A stretch of DNA of 26,376 bases from Anaerolineae bacterium (lineage in GTDB: Bacteria; Chloroflexota; Anaerolineae; Aggregatilineales; Phototrophicaceae), in NCBI GenBank assembly GCA_028284565.1, contig JANQRM010000023.1, positions 1 to 26,376 of the forward strand, given 5' to 3'. Made by a program: the position numbers and the translations under genes. Below are positions 8,304 through 16,363 of the stretch, in pieces. The notes beneath the pieces are model-generated. The model worked only from the letters and a program-made list of their open reading frames with translations. It had not been told where the DNA came from and searched no databases. How positions within the stretch are numbered: position 1 is the stretch's first letter; each line of letters starts with the position of its first letter.

Positions 8304-9083
8304 TCAGACTTTTGCCACCACATACTTAAAATAATTCGGCGCAATGACGAATCCATCATCTGTACGGTAGGGTTCAACCGCTTCTTCAAGCACAGATTTT
8401 AGTTGCTTTTCACCGATAATTCGTAACATCCGTTGTGGTGGTCCTCCTGCAATCGTAGCTTTCCAGAAGGTCTCAAAATCAGGGTACGAAAACGGACAAT
8501 CAACCTCATGGGTTTCAAGCACAGTGAGACCTGCCTCTTCTATCAAACCTTCTAACGTACCGGGCGTAGATAGTCCAAATGGTCCTGCACCTGTAGGTGG
8601 TTCAGGCAAGGCACTGCTCATCGCTTTCATGAGATGTCGAAATTCAACTTTTTCAGCTTCAGCAAATAAACCAACGACGATACGCCCTTCTGCGGTACAG
8701 ACTCGACTAAGTTCACGTAAAGCCACGATTCTATCTTCTGCATACTGGATAGAATTGGGTGCAAGCACGGCATCAAACGAATCCGAGGCAAATGGTAATT
8801 CTTCAAGGTCGCCAACTCGAAAATCACCCGAAGGAACCAGCTGACGAGCAATCTCAATTAAGCCTTCTGCCGCATCTAATCCAGTGACCTGTGCGCCTTG
8901 ATCATATGCAATCATGCTCGCACCGCCGCCCCCACAGCCGACATCCAAAACTCGCGTTCCTGCTTGAACACCACTCGCATTCATCATCGCCTCGAATAAA
9001 GGATTGTGCTGTGGCTCTTGGATAGATGCCCAATCAGATGGAGCTTGCCCCCATAATTCACCTTGTGTTTTTGCCGAACCCAT
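8304..9083 (-). CDS. Class I SAM-dependent methyltransferase
   Basis: The 259-residue protein has a Rossmann-like methyltransferase fold of the Methyltransf_11/25 type. Motif I is VLDVGCGGGGAS at residues 45-56, followed by GLDAAEGLIEIAR (motif II acidic residue), FRVGDLEELPFASDSFDAV (motif III/IV region) and the post-core LRELSRVCTAEGRIVVGLF. The substrate is unknown. A TTG at 9113 is in frame and would add ten residues (SEFFGGGDK) encoded by the homopolymer tract. The ATG at 9083 has the G-tract itself as an unusual ribosome-binding site, five bases upstream. The gene converges on the hypothetical gene to its left; no clear terminator was seen between them. Confidence 0.92.
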   Translation of the reverse strand: MGSAKTQGELWGQAPSDWASIQEPQHNPLFEAMMNASGVQAGTRVLDVGCGGGGASMIAYDQGAQVTGLDAAEGLIEIARQLVPSGDFRVGDLEELPFASDSFDAVLAPNSIQYAEDRIVALRELSRVCTAEGRIVVGLFAEAEKVEFRHLMKAMSSALPEPPTGAGPFGLSTPGTLEGLIEEAGLTVLETHEVDCPFSYPDFETFWKATIAGGPPQRMLRIIGEKQLKSVLEEAVEPYRTDDGFVIAPNYFKYVVAKV

Positions 9084-9088
9084 CTTAT

Positions 9089-9104
9089 CCCCCCCCCCAA
9101 AAAA
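9089..9104 (-). repeat. Homopolymer tract T6-G10 in the methyltransferase leader
   Basis: The plus strand has ten C (9089-9098) followed by six A (9099-9104), read on the minus strand as T6 then G10. It ends five bases before the ATG at 9083 and also lies inside the reading frame opened by the TTG at 9113. Tracts of this length are prone to slippage during replication, and also to sequencing error. Confidence 0.9.
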
Positions 9105-9235
9105 TTCCGACAACTTATGCGATAAGATAGTTTAGCAACAAGGTATATCCATGACAATCAACTCACCGAATCTGCATACCTCAAAACTTTCGCTCTATAA
9201 TCACTTGACTTTATGCGAAATAGTCTACTCAAGAC

Positions 9236-10837
9236 TTATAGCGTAGTCTGTTTCCTCCCCTGATAAGAATAGGCTCCTGTGACACCAACCTCATCAACGA
9301 AAATCTCATCCTGCACAAACCTAAGCGTCCATTTGCCACGGCTTGAATAACCGATGATCTCATAATCAATCACAAAGGTATCAGGCGATGTCCAACTGCC
9401 TTTCGCCGCATAACGTTCATCATGGACTCTCGTCCAGCGATACATCCCATCCATGCCCACCGTAATCGAATAGTGCTTGTCGCCCGCTGAATAGTTGAAG
9501 ACAGCAAAATCTTCGTCTGGATCAAACACCAGCTGGAAATTGTCATAGTTCCAAGGGTTGTCTTCTAGCGAATAGGTGTTCTTCGATATGGCAAGTGCTT
9601 CCGCAGAGGGTGCTGGAACGACCTTGTGGTGTTCATCCAGTCGGGGTGGGCGAGATAACAATTTCAATTGATGTTGGGCGATTTCATGCGCTTCAATAGG
9701 TGCATCCGATACGATCGCAGGGAGAATAAACTGCTTCAGCATCCGCGCAGGCAAGAAACTATCTGCACCACTCAACTTGCTTGTGAATACCGCGATGAGA
9801 TTGGCATCAGGAACAACCATAATGTATTGTCCGCCGACCCCAATAGCAGAAAACATCCCATCTTTATCGAGCCACCATTGATAACCATAACCTTCTGAGA
9901 AAGGTCTCAGCAGATTCGTGAAAAACCAAGACGCGCCACTTCGTACACGGTCAACACGTCCATTATCTTGATATATTGTTCTGAATTTCTTGGGAAAACT
10001 ATGCGCGGTGAGGGATTGCTCCACCCATTCGGACGAGACAATTTGACGATTAGCCCATTTGCCTTTGTTCAGATAGAGCAAACCCAACTTTGCCATATCA
10101 TGGGGTTTGAGCCACAGTCTTGCCCATCCAATATAGATTCCTTGTGGGCTTTTCCCCCAGCGAACATCATGAATACCGAGGGGTTCAAAGAGATAACGTC
10201 TGGCGAACGACAAACTATCCATGCCCGTCATTTTGGTAAGAATCGCAGACAGCAAGAAGGAGCTCATATTGCTATAGTCAAAACGTTGACCGGGTTCTGC
10301 TTCCATAGGCAAATTCAAGATATGCTTCGTCCAATCATCCGTATCCATCATCCGAAACAAGCCACGCCATTCATAAAGATAAGAATCTTGGCTATGCAGT
10401 CCCGTTTGCATCGTCAACAAATCTTCAAGCGTTAAGTTCTGTAGTCGTTCATCCATGATGTCCGATTGCTTATCGGGGAACACGTCGACGACACGCACAC
10501 CCACGTTGTCGATATATCCTTTATCAATAGCAATACCAATCAATATCGACATGACGCTCTTCGTACAGGAGTGAATGATATGAGGGGTGTCTTCTGGAAA
10601 TAACGGATTCAGATAAATATCCGCGACAATCACCTCATTTCGAATGATGGTAATAGAATCAATCGAGATGTTTTTATTTTTTGAGTGCTTTTGCTTATAG
10701 AATTCGACCATCGCTACGAGTTTTTCGGAATCCATGCCTTGTTCTTCGGGTGTCGAAACGTCCCAATTAAAGACAGGCAAATCATCCGATTCGATAGGCT
10801 TGTAAGTCGTTGGATTTAAAACTGTATTTTGTATCAT
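9236..10837 (-). CDS. Serine hydrolase, beta-lactamase class C / esterase family
   Basis: A 533-residue protein of the class C beta-lactamase-like serine hydrolase family (DD-peptidases, esterases). The nucleophile motif SxxK is S90-C-T-K93, the YxN motif is Y188-S-N190, and GVGGQYIMV takes the place of the HxG strand. Typical family segments include LEDLLTMQTGL and the GYGYQWWLDKDGMFSAIGVGGQ stretch. There is no signal peptide or membrane helix, so a cytoplasmic esterase or amidase is more likely than a cell-wall enzyme. About 130 C-terminal residues form an additional beta-rich region of the kind found in these proteins. The ATG has AAGGGG nine bases upstream. It is divergent from the MerR-type regulator; whether that regulator controls it is not known. 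Confidence 0.92.
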   Translation of the reverse strand: MIQNTVLNPTTYKPIESDDLPVFNWDVSTPEEQGMDSEKLVAMVEFYKQKHSKNKNISIDSITIIRNEVIVADIYLNPLFPEDTPHIIHSCTKSVMSILIGIAIDKGYIDNVGVRVVDVFPDKQSDIMDERLQNLTLEDLLTMQTGLHSQDSYLYEWRGLFRMMDTDDWTKHILNLPMEAEPGQRFDYSNMSSFLLSAILTKMTGMDSLSFARRYLFEPLGIHDVRWGKSPQGIYIGWARLWLKPHDMAKLGLLYLNKGKWANRQIVSSEWVEQSLTAHSFPKKFRTIYQDNGRVDRVRSGASWFFTNLLRPFSEGYGYQWWLDKDGMFSAIGVGGQYIMVVPDANLIAVFTSKLSGADSFLPARMLKQFILPAIVSDAPIEAHEIAQHQLKLLSRPPRLDEHHKVVPAPSAEALAISKNTYSLEDNPWNYDNFQLVFDPDEDFAVFNYSAGDKHYSITVGMDGMYRWTRVHDERYAAKGSWTSPDTFVIDYEIIGYSSRGKWTLRFVQDEIFVDEVGVTGAYSYQGRKQTTL

Positions 10838-10935
10838 GAGATTTATCCCCTTACTCGATGTCGAGGAAGACTCAATTTCACACCATCACGAAGACAGCGA
10901 GGAAGTAAGGTAGAAACGAGATACCTCTTATCATC

Positions 10936-10941
10936 ATTATA
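10936..10941 (-). promoter_or_regulatory. -10 box for the serine hydrolase gene
   Basis: A perfect TATAAT reads on the minus strand about 100 bp ahead of the ATG at 10837. No good -35 hexamer is found at 16-18 bp. It lies in the 267-bp divergent region shared with the MerR/TipAS gene. Confidence 0.35.
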
Positions 10942-11104
10942 GAGATTCTCACTGTCCCAATTCAGTATTTTGTAATATTCCAGTAGTGACTTTCTTCTAA
11001 TTCGCTACGGATGTATCGCGCTCACCGCTATCCAAAACTCTTCCTTGCCTATCACGTTACGTTATAGTATATGCTGTGTGCGATACACACGACGGAGTTA
11101 CACC

Positions 11105-11863
11105 ATGCCACCTACTTACACTGCCAAAGAATTCGCCGACCTCGCAGGAGTCAGCAAGCGCACCTTGTACTATTACGACGAATGCGGGTTGCTCAAGCCA
11201 TCGACCTACCAATCGGGCAATCATAGACGCTACCAGCCGACAGACCTCATGCGTCTACAACAAATCCTGACGCTCAAATACATGGGCTTCTCCCTTAAAG
11301 AGATTGAGTCCCTACTCAACAGTCCAGCTTATAACATCCGTAAATCACTCGAAATTCAAAAGGAGGCACTCCATGACCAAATCCAGCAACTCCAACAAGT
11401 GACTCAAGCCATCGAACAGACTCTCGATGAACTCGACGCTATGCCCTTGGATGAACTCGATTGGGGCAATGTGAGCCAGCTGATTCACCGCATCGTCCAG
11501 ACGAACAAGAATCAATGGGCGCGCCAATATTACTCGACGGCTGAATGGCAACAACTCGAAGCGCAGGGCAAGCAAATCACACCCGAACAACTCATTGAGT
11601 ATCAGCATCAGTGGAAAACACTCATTGAGGGCTTCAAAGCCAAACGTCATCTCCCGCCCGACCATCCCGACTTCACGCTCCTTGTCGAGCAATATCAGGC
11701 ACTCATCCAAGGCTTCACACAGGGAAATGAAGGTATCCGCGCGGGCTTAATCCAGATGTACAGCAACCTCGGCAACATCCCAGCCGAATACCGCTTCTAC
11801 GATGCCGACACACAGAATTTTATCCGCGAGGTGCTGACCTGTCACAGCGCACTAGATAGCTAG
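11105..11863 (+). CDS. MerR-family regulator with TipAS-type ligand-binding domain
   Basis: The 252-residue protein begins with a MerR winged helix: TAKEFADLAGVSKRTLYYYD is the DNA-reading helix pair, then NHRRYQ in the wing and MGFSLKEIESLL. A dimerising coiled coil follows at about residues 78-118. The C-terminal half fits the TipAS antibiotic-recognition domain: NQWARQYYSTAEW, YQHQWKTLIEGF, ALIQGFTQGNEGIRAGLIQMYSN. An ATG-less upstream frame from 11045 is open, but ATG 11105 has GGAG seven bases upstream and starts just before the HTH. A TATAGT box (11063-11068) and a small dyad TGTGT-N5-ACACA (11075-11089) precede it and could serve autoregulation. The zinc-protease-like gene follows 78 bp downstream, probably in one transcript. 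Confidence 0.93.
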   Translation: MPPTYTAKEFADLAGVSKRTLYYYDECGLLKPSTYQSGNHRRYQPTDLMRLQQILTLKYMGFSLKEIESLLNSPAYNIRKSLEIQKEALHDQIQQLQQVTQAIEQTLDELDAMPLDELDWGNVSQLIHRIVQTNKNQWARQYYSTAEWQQLEAQGKQITPEQLIEYQHQWKTLIEGFKAKRHLPPDHPDFTLLVEQYQALIQGFTQGNEGIRAGLIQMYSNLGNIPAEYRFYDADTQNFIREVLTCHSALDS

Positions 11864-11875
11864 CCAACTGTGTAA

Positions 11876-11895
11876 GGGTGGACAGCTGTCCGCCC
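11876..11895. repeat. 20-bp palindrome related to the one at 5095-5122
   Basis: GGGTGGACAGCTGTCCGCCC pairs along its full length with one T.G pair. It is preceded by GTAA, as is the longer palindrome at 5095, and shares the outer GGG-Y-GG / CCGCCC core while the middle differs. It lies 12 bp after the stop of the MerR/TipAS gene and could also act as an attenuating hairpin. Confidence 0.6.
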
Positions 11896-11916
11896 AACTA
11901 ACAACTAACAACTAAT
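11896..11916. repeat. Three tandem 7-bp repeats (AACTAAC)
   Basis: AACTAAC is repeated at 11896-11902 and 11903-11909, then AACTAAT at 11910-11916. It abuts the palindrome and lies in the spacer ahead of the DUF2268-like gene. Confidence 0.75.
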
Positions 11917-11941
11917 CACCAAAGACAAAGGACTAAACCTC

Positions 11942-12850
11942 ATGCAAATTCATGTGCAGGATACGCTTGCGCTGTACCGAAACATGCTCGATTGCACAAG
12001 CCAAAGCGACATCGAACATATCTTCATCGACGAAATGATGAGGCCCTACGAGTCCATGCTGAATGTCTTCGGCGTGACGATGGACACTAGCGACCCTAAT
12101 GCGTGGCACATCCTCAAAGCCAAAGATATGTGGGGCTTGCGTCTGCCGAACAAGAAGAATCAGGATCATTTCGCGGAACAGCTCACGAAACTAGAGCAGG
12201 CTGATGCACTGGCGACTATCCAAAACACTCTCGAACTCACTGCCAGCCAATTTGCGCCCTATGCCGTCCAACTCCACGCTTCCATTCTCTGTGGATTATT
12301 CCTCGCGCATCCTGAAAAACTAGAAAACGACGACGGACACTCAGGCATCGGCAGTATTCCGGGTTATATCATGCTGACCTATGGCGAAGTGACCGAGAAC
12401 AATCTCGCGCGTCTCCCAGCTCTCACCGCCCATGAGTTCCATCACAACATTCGCTTCAAGCTCTTCCCCTTTAATCCGATACAAGTCACCGTAGGCGACT
12501 ACATCCTTGCGGAGGGATTAGCGGAGTCTTTTGCAACCGCCATGTGCGGTGAGGAACAACTCGGCTATATGGTCAATGACTTCGACACCTCAGAAGAAGC
12601 GCGCGTCAAAGCAATCTTCAAAGAGGCTCTCAATAAAACCGGATTTGATACGGTTCGCGCCTACATCTTCGGGGATGATATCGCCCAAGAATACGGCTGG
12701 GAACCCATCGGCATCCCACGGCTCGCTGGCTACTACATTGGCTATCAAGTCGTGCAACACTACCTCCACAACACAGGTGTTTCCATCGTTGAAGCCACAC
12801 TCAAGCCCTATGATGAAATCCTTGAACAATCGGGGTATTTCAATTCATAA
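11942..12850 (+). CDS. DUF2268-type putative zinc-dependent protease
   Basis: The 302-residue protein carries a gluzincin-like zinc site: HEFHH with His164, Glu165 and His168, and a downstream AEGLAE (Glu191/Glu195) as third-ligand candidate. This matches the DUF2268 family of predicted zinc-dependent proteases (Bacillus YjaZ group). Supporting segments are IPGYIMLTYGE before the site and GYYIGYQVVQHYL near the C-terminus. No signal peptide or membrane helix is seen, so it should act in the cytoplasm; its target is unknown. The ATG has AAGGA nine bases upstream. Position behind the MerR/TipAS gene suggests co-regulation by whatever that regulator binds. Protease activity itself is inference from the family. 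Confidence 0.88.
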   Translation: MQIHVQDTLALYRNMLDCTSQSDIEHIFIDEMMRPYESMLNVFGVTMDTSDPNAWHILKAKDMWGLRLPNKKNQDHFAEQLTKLEQADALATIQNTLELTASQFAPYAVQLHASILCGLFLAHPEKLENDDGHSGIGSIPGYIMLTYGEVTENNLARLPALTAHEFHHNIRFKLFPFNPIQVTVGDYILAEGLAESFATAMCGEEQLGYMVNDFDTSEEARVKAIFKEALNKTGFDTVRAYIFGDDIAQEYGWEPIGIPRLAGYYIGYQVVQHYLHNTGVSIVEATLKPYDEILEQSGYFNS

Positions 12851-12931
12851 CCATGTAGGTGTAGATTATCGTAGTGTAGAACTCGATTATATTACGCTCA
12901 ACCATTTGAGCCTCATTCATGAGCCGTTTCA

Positions 12932-12974
12932 AACAACCTAGCCAGATTCGTTGAGCTTCTGGCTTGAGGTTGTT
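12932..12974. terminator. Hairpin between convergent genes, possible bidirectional terminator
   Basis: AACAACCT (12932-12939) pairs with AGGTTGTT (12967-12974), and inside it GCCAGA (12941-12946) pairs with TCTGGC (12958-12963). This gives 14 pairs with a small internal bulge and an 11-nt loop. It lies between the stops of two convergent genes (12850 and 12977), where a two-way terminator would be expected. Neither side has a strong T-run. Confidence 0.45.
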
Positions 12975-12976
12975 CC

Positions 12977-14128
12977 CTAACTGTCAGCTTCTGGCATCGG
13001 GGTCCGAATCGCTTCAATCGTACTCGCCACTTCTTCAGGAATGTCATCAGGTGACCATTTGCGCGCCCGGTCCGAACTCCACATTGCATAAGGCGCATTC
13101 GTAATCCATGCCAACCGTATGAGGACTTCATCATAATTCACCCGCCACCCCGCATAATGATCCCAACAGTAGTCCCGGTCCGGATTAATCGGAACATCAT
13201 AACTCTCCAGCGTATCCAAAACCTGCTCAAACTCGTCACGTGTAATCTGAATCGGGTCGCCCGGATTCGGGTCAGGATCATATGGCAGTTCAAAATAATC
13301 TGCGATGGAACGCAACGAGATGAAGCCAGCACGGATTGCAAGACCTGCAACTCCAGCACGCTCGACTTCCACAGAGGATGCAATAATAGCGGCAGTATCC
13401 AGCACACACCCCGCCGCAGTCACCCAATGTCGGTCAGGTTGGGGTGAGCGATAAAAATTGATAAGCGGTAACGTGGTATGTTGCTCCTCTATCTGCAAAA
13501 ACCAATCCTGCCAATCTTGCCACAGCGTCATCATCGTCTCTGGATTATCTAAGACTTGAACAAAATGAAGCCGACGCACCATCTCAGTGGGTGTCGGTGG
13601 TGTTCCAGCAAACGTTTCCAATTTTGTGACCATCAACTCTCGTTGAGAGAACGCGCCATACATCGTTGGCAAATACCCAATCAAGAGCGCAATCAACATC
13701 ATGCTCAAGGCGGCTTGGGTAAACGTCAGCAAGATAATCGGCATCTCATCATGAAACGATGCGCCCAAGGTCATGAGTGACGAACCACTCAACACAATCG
13801 CCTTATGAAGCGACAAACTAGGATCAATTGCCCAATACATCCCCGTATAGCCGATGATAATCAGCAACAGCCAAACAATCGGGAGCGCAAACATAACGTA
13901 GGGTGGGTGCATGGCAAGGATGCCATCTTTCACCAAAAAGGGCGTTTTGGATTTGAATCGCAACGCGAGAATCGCATAAATCAAGCGGACAATTTTCGTC
14001 GTCAAATAGGATCGGTCAGCCCGCGGTAGCACAAAAGACCGCAACGCAGAATTAACCGTGTAGAACGTGAGCATGGCTCCCGCACCAAAAATCAAAATAC
14101 GGAGGAACACAAACAGCAAGTCATTCAT
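12977..14128 (-). CDS. Membrane protein with ion-channel-like pore region
   Basis: The 383-residue protein has about four hydrophobic helices in its first 170 residues: 4-27, 77-100, one around 107-125 and 130-155. The stretch SGSSLMTLGASFHDE between the last two resembles the pore loop of two-TM potassium-channel-like proteins, followed by IILLTFTQAALSMMLIALLIGYLPTMY (read in parts). The remaining 215 residues are soluble and end in acidic, proline-rich sequence. The similarity to channels is weak: the filter lacks a clean TxGYG, so ion transport is only suggested. The ATG has AGGA nine bases upstream. Its first 21 bases and the 80 bp upstream are duplicated at 18233-18333, where the gene copy is cut off after about ten codons. 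Confidence 0.8.
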   Translation of the reverse strand: MNDLLFVFLRILIFGAGAMLTFYTVNSALRSFVLPRADRSYLTTKIVRLIYAILALRFKSKTPFLVKDGILAMHPPYVMFALPIVWLLLIIIGYTGMYWAIDPSLSLHKAIVLSGSSLMTLGASFHDEMPIILLTFTQAALSMMLIALLIGYLPTMYGAFSQRELMVTKLETFAGTPPTPTEMVRRLHFVQVLDNPETMMTLWQDWQDWFLQIEEQHTTLPLINFYRSPQPDRHWVTAAGCVLDTAAIIASSVEVERAGVAGLAIRAGFISLRSIADYFELPYDPDPNPGDPIQITRDEFEQVLDTLESYDVPINPDRDYCWDHYAGWRVNYDEVLIRLAWITNAPYAMWSSDRARKWSPDDIPEEVASTIEAIRTPMPEADS

Positions 14129-14208
14129 CAGTGGGTGTCCTAGTTACATACTTCAGTGAACTTTATTGAAGCCACTAGTATGCTCAAGACAACACCAAAT
14201 CGCAAATC
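14108..14208. repeat. 101-bp direct repeat, copy 1 (start of the membrane-protein gene)
   Basis: This segment covers the first 21 bases of the membrane-protein gene and 80 bp of its upstream region. It aligns without gaps to 18233-18333 with 92 of 101 positions identical by my count. The two copies have the same orientation and bracket the MarR redox module. Confidence 0.92.
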
Positions 14209-14323
14209 ATCAATGGACAAAATCTGTCACGAGAAGGGATAGCCTTACCTCGTCATCCATGTGTTGGAAAGTCTGTATAGGAAGCACACGGTTCCAGTTC
14301 CGAATAATAGTGATTGTAAAAGG

Positions 14324-14352
14324 TTGACAAAAAACACATTACTATCTATATT
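14324..14352 (+). promoter_or_regulatory. Consensus sigma-70 promoter of the marR gene
   Basis: TTGACA (14324-14329) and TATATT (14347-14352) are separated by exactly 17 bp. The expected start near 14359 gives a 27-nt leader to the marR ATG. This is the best plus-strand promoter in the window and likely drives the module downstream. Confidence 0.88.
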
Positions 14353-14385
14353 TAATCAGACGGCTGAGTAAATTCGAAATCAGTT

Positions 14386-14829
14386 ATGAATACCGACCCG
14401 AAACCTATCACTGAGACCATTGGCTACATAATTGCGCGCGTTTGTACGGCACACCACTATCGCGCAAGCCAGTTCATGTCAGACATCGGATTGTATCTTG
14501 GTCAGGAAATGGTGCTTCAGAATTTGTGGCAAGAAGACAAGTTAACACAATCTGATTTGGCGAACAGAATTGGTGTACAGATACAAACGATCCACAAGAT
14601 GATACTAAGGATGGAAAAGGCAGGCTTGGTTACCAAACAAGCAGATGAAAATGATGGACGGGTCTCTCGCATCCATCTCACACCAAAAGGGAACGAACTG
14701 CAAAACGTGACGGAACAAGCTTGGGATCAACTTGAGCAAGTGACACTTGCTGATTTGACAATAGAAGAGCGATACATACTCAGACACCTATTGCAGAAGT
14801 TAGAATCGAATCTTGGCAAGCCTGATTAA
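14386..14829 (+). CDS. MarR-family transcriptional regulator
   Basis: A 147-residue winged-helix regulator of the MarR family. The DNA-binding part is DKLTQSDLANRIGVQIQTIHKMILRMEKAGLVTKQ with the wing at DENDGRVSRIHLTPKG. Flanking N- and C-terminal helices form the dimer interface. MarR proteins usually repress neighbouring genes until a small phenolic or oxidising ligand binds. Here the gene leads a plus-strand series of oxidoreductase genes, which are its probable targets. It has a consensus promoter at 14324-14352 but a weak ribosome-binding site before the ATG. The next ATG with AGGAG is that of the broken nitroreductase-like gene 60 bp further on. Confidence 0.93.
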   Translation: MNTDPKPITETIGYIIARVCTAHHYRASQFMSDIGLYLGQEMVLQNLWQEDKLTQSDLANRIGVQIQTIHKMILRMEKAGLVTKQADENDGRVSRIHLTPKGNELQNVTEQAWDQLEQVTLADLTIEERYILRHLLQKLESNLGKPD

Positions 14830-14889
14830 TGTTGTTTTTTACCTAAATGATCAGCCGGCTTAACATTAGCTTGCACGAAAGGAGAATTT

Positions 14890-15296
14890 ATGAGCGACTG
14901 GAACAAAAAAGTAATCGAAGAATTCCGTGCCACCAGGGTAAGGTAGGTGGGAATTTTGAAAACATGACATTACTCTTATTGCATACCATAGGCGCAAAAA
15001 GTGGGCTACCACGACTAAACCCGACAGCGTATACAGAGGATGGAGACCGATTGGTTATCATTGCATCGAAAGGGGGTGCCGATACTCACCCTGATTGGTA
15101 CTACAACGTGGTTGCCAATTCGAATGTAACTGTTGAGGTGGGCACGGAAAAGTATGATGCGGTAGCAACCGTTGAACAAGAATCAGAACGAACCCGCCTT
15201 TATGATCAAATGGCTGCACAATATCCGGGGTTTGAAAAATATCGGCAAAATACATCGCGCATTATTCCAGTAATCACGTTGAAACGCAAAGTTTAG
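14890..15296 (+). pseudogene. Deazaflavin-dependent nitroreductase-like gene with an early frameshift
   Basis: The true start is ATG at 14890 with AAAGGAG just upstream. It reads MSDWNKKVIEEFRATRVR and stops at TAG 14944-14946. The frame one base over continues QGKVGGNFENM, LLLLHTIGAKSG, RLNPTAY, ASKGGADTHPDWYYNVVAN and ends at 15296. Together they make the normal N-terminus and body of the deazaflavin (F420)-dependent nitroreductase family (DDN type), about 135 residues. One missing base near 14931-14937 explains the break. An ATG at 14847 opens the body frame, but it reads through the ribosome-binding site and gives an unrelated N-terminus, so I reject it as the native start. It could be real gene decay, a recent mutation or a sequencing error. 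Confidence 0.82.
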
Positions 15297-15330
15297 TCAG
15301 GTTACTGAGAACAACAAAAGGAATACTCTC

Positions 15331-16326
15331 ATGCAAAAATCGTCTCAAATGATGAAAGCTGTTGTCCTTGATGCACCAGGTCCAGTATCCAACTTACAGG
15401 TTCGAGAGGTGCCAATTCCTGAACCGCGCCTGGGCTGGGTGTTGTTGCGCGTAATGGCTTTCGGGCTGAACCGTTCGGAATTACATACACGTCTGGGTCT
15501 GGCAGGACCTGATGTCACCTTTCCTCGTGTTCTAGGCATCGAAGCAACGGGAGTCATTGAAGCTGCTCCCGGGACAGACTTACCGATAGGAAGTAAAGCT
15601 GTGGCAATGATGGGTGGTATGGGACGTGAATTTGATGGAGGGTATGCTGAGTACACGTTAGTGCCAGCGTCAAGTACTGTGCTCGTCGAAACCGAACTGG
15701 ACTGGGCGCGGCTTGGTGCGCTTCCCGAAGTATTGCAGACAGCGTACGGATCCATGACCGTTGGTATGGGGGTCAAAGATGGTGACACAATCCTCATTCG
15801 TGGTGGTACATCCTCTGTGGGACTCGTGACGGCGTTGCTTGGCAAGCAACGTGGCATGCGTGTGCTAGCTACAACCCGCAAGACCGATCGTGTCGAGGAG
15901 TTGCTAGCTGCCGGTGTCGATGATGTATTGATCGATGATGGCGAAATTGTAGAGAACGTTCGAGCACTGGTTCCCGATGGTGTAGACGGTAGCATTGAAC
16001 TTGTCGGTGCACCGACGCTTCGAGACACCCTTGCGTGTACTCGCGTTGGTGGAACCGTCTGCTTTACTGGCATGTTATCCAACAAGTGGATCGTGGAGCA
16101 GTTCTACCCGATCGACTTCATCCCCACTGGTGTGCGGCTGACCGCATACGGCGGTGAAGCCTCGGATCTCCCATCCAGCGTGTTGTCTGACGTTGCCAAC
16201 GCAATCCATCGGGGCGAAGCATCACTGCCCATTGTGACATATGATTTGGAGCAGATCCAAGTTGCTCACGACGACATGGAGCACAACAAGGTTGTTGGCA
16301 AGCAAGTTGTCTTGCCGAGTCAGTAA
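15331..16326 (+). CDS. Zinc-independent MDR oxidoreductase (quinone-reductase-like)
   Basis: The 331-residue protein is a medium-chain dehydrogenase/reductase. The N-terminal GroES-like half has MKAVVLDAPG, GLNRSELHTRLG and FPRVLGIEATGVIE. The nucleotide-binding motif is GGTSSVG at residues 158-164, followed by RVLATTRKTDR, a loop suited to NADPH. The catalytic and structural zinc ligands of alcohol dehydrogenases are missing, which places it with quinone oxidoreductase/enone reductases. The ATG at 15331 has AAAGGA eight bases upstream; ATG at codons 7 or 8 is also possible. It follows the broken nitroreductase-like gene by 34 bp and is likely part of the marR-led transcript. A hairpin follows the stop codon. 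Confidence 0.92.
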   Translation: MQKSSQMMKAVVLDAPGPVSNLQVREVPIPEPRLGWVLLRVMAFGLNRSELHTRLGLAGPDVTFPRVLGIEATGVIEAAPGTDLPIGSKAVAMMGGMGREFDGGYAEYTLVPASSTVLVETELDWARLGALPEVLQTAYGSMTVGMGVKDGDTILIRGGTSSVGLVTALLGKQRGMRVLATTRKTDRVEELLAAGVDDVLIDDGEIVENVRALVPDGVDGSIELVGAPTLRDTLACTRVGGTVCFTGMLSNKWIVEQFYPIDFIPTGVRLTAYGGEASDLPSSVLSDVANAIHRGEASLPIVTYDLEQIQVAHDDMEHNKVVGKQVVLPSQ

Positions 16327-16330
16327 GACT

Positions 16331-16356
16331 ATCTGTGCTTGTCTCGGCGCACAGAT
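16331..16356 (+). terminator. Hairpin after the MDR gene
   Basis: ATCTGTGC (16331-16338) pairs with GCACAGAT (16349-16356) around a 10-nt loop, five bases after the MDR stop codon. No T-run follows, so it may reduce rather than stop transcription into the cupin gene. Confidence 0.4.
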
Positions 16357-16363
16357 TACAAAG

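Noticed and set aside
14847..14889. ATG at 14847 as start of the nitroreductase-like gene
   Set aside because: The extension translates the ribosome-binding site of the real start and has no family resemblance; the frameshift explanation fits better.
15345..16085. 246-codon minus-strand frame opposite the MDR gene
   Set aside because: Ser/Thr/Pro-rich antisense sequence without motif or start signal; the plus-strand gene is a clear oxidoreductase.
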